Assembly: GCA_002364735.1 (NCBI GenBank)
Contig: DEZB01000005.1
Span: 1-23,959 of the forward strand
DNA length: 23,959 nt
Source of the DNA: Bacteroidales bacterium UBA3143
Lineage (GTDB): Bacteria > Bacteroidota > Bacteroidia > Bacteroidales > Dysgonomonadaceae
Direction of reading: 5' to 3'
Below are positions 23,571 to 23,959 of this stretch, one piece after another. Made by a program: the position numbers and the translations under genes. Below the pieces are notes generated by a model that did not search any database, was not told the DNA's origin, and was given only the letters and a program-made list of their open reading frames with translations. Positions within the stretch are counted from its first letter, which is position 1. Each line of letters opens with the position of its first letter.

Positions 23571-23623
23571 TCATGTTCAATACTCATCAAAGCTCCCTAC
23601 GAGGGGGTTGGGGGCGAATAAAG
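23571..23623 (-). repeat. Dispersed intergenic repeat, copy 2 (diverged)
   Basis: Minus-strand counterpart of 17285-17335, sharing TTATTC, the C-run, the TA-GGG core, CTTT and GAGTA-TGA in that order, with several changes and a small gap. It adjoins a 14-nt palindrome, CAGGTCGCGATCTG (23629-23642, one G-T pair). Confidence 0.45.
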
Positions 23624-23642
23624 AGGGCAGGTCGCGATCTGT

Positions 23643-23871
23643 CTCTACAATTCACTTTTCACCACCCACAACCTCTCAAAAAAAATAAAAACCATTCCTT
23701 CGAATCGATGCTCCGCCAAAATTAAAAATTTTTACTACTTTCTCCCATACCAGAAACCAATAAACATTTTTATTTCATCCTTCGAACGAGTTCACAACAT
23801 ATATCAATAATAAATCAATCCTTCGCCAGCAGCGACAAGTGATATCATATTTTTTTTCCACTATTGAACGG
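23643..23871. other. AT-rich intergenic region with recurrent TTCGAA
   Basis: No credible gene. TTCGAA occurs near 23699 and 23781, and again at about 23914 and 23945 in the adjoining candidate ORF. Confidence 0.4.
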
Positions 23872-23959
23872 ATGCTTAAGCAAAAGGAAAATAAAACCGA
23901 GCTTTCGGACGCGTTCGAAATCACAAAGGAGAGTTTTTTTCTACTTTCGAACTGGTTCG
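23872..23959 (+). CDS. Candidate 5' end of a gene cut by the window edge
   Basis: ATG at 23872 opens a frame without a stop to the window end (29 codons: MLKQKENKTELSDAF, then EITKESFFLLSNWF). The peptide is plausible as a protein N terminus (charged start, then an amphipathic or hydrophobic stretch), but it is too short to identify. The minus strand is also open here, so coding direction is uncertain. Confidence 0.3.
   Translation, partial: MLKQKENKTELSDAFEITKESFFLLSNWF

Overview
The window looks like chromosomal DNA from a low-GC member of the Bacteroidota, probably near Bacteroidales. This rests on the gene set, on several upstream boxes that fit the Bacteroidota sigma factor (-33 TTG/TTTG, about 19 bp, -7 TAnnTTTG), on the absence of strong Shine-Dalgarno sequences, and on tRNA genes without an encoded CCA. 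Most of the window is housekeeping. I found no CRISPR array, transposase, integrase, prophage or recognisable defence locus.

Layout. Positions 1-7750 run leftward. In transcription order they hold a PRiA4-ORF3-like acidic protein directly abutting miaA; a small Rof/YaeO-like protein; rpoN followed closely by a PAP2-like membrane protein; gcvH with its own terminator; purE overlapping a SIS-domain arabinose-5-phosphate isomerase by ATGA; and a DHA2-type MFS exporter. Positions 7900-19400 run mostly rightward: a small conserved protein, two identical tRNA-Asn genes, a 2-hydroxyacid dehydrogenase coupled to an AlkD-like protein, two paralogous outer-membrane beta-barrel genes each with its own terminator, purB behind an 18-codon leader ORF, an RsuA/RluB-type pseudouridine synthase with a disordered extension, asnS and lepA. 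A tRNA-Val lies on the opposite strand before purB. Positions 19985-22460 hold a dihydroorotate-dehydrogenase-like gene and fumC, both leftward.

The unexplained material is in the gene-poor stretches. Positions 19391-19984 contain a duplicated ~68-nt palindromic module and a heptamer tandem repeat. Positions 22460-23700 are a patchwork of imperfect palindromes. There, one small lipoprotein gene is tightly bracketed by two ~100-nt direct repeats with inverted ends, the most cassette-like structure in the window. A third dispersed repeat occurs at 17285-17335 and, inverted and diverged, at 23571-23623.

Functional links are modest. PurE and PurB are both purine-synthesis enzymes, KdsD supplies the Kdo branch of outer-membrane biogenesis, and MiaA, AsnS, the RsuA/RluB-type enzyme, LepA and the tRNAs serve translation. 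These genes are not organised as one system. The strongest candidates for a second look are the repeat-bracketed lipoprotein gene, the duplicated intergenic module, the purB leader ORF and the Rof-like protein.
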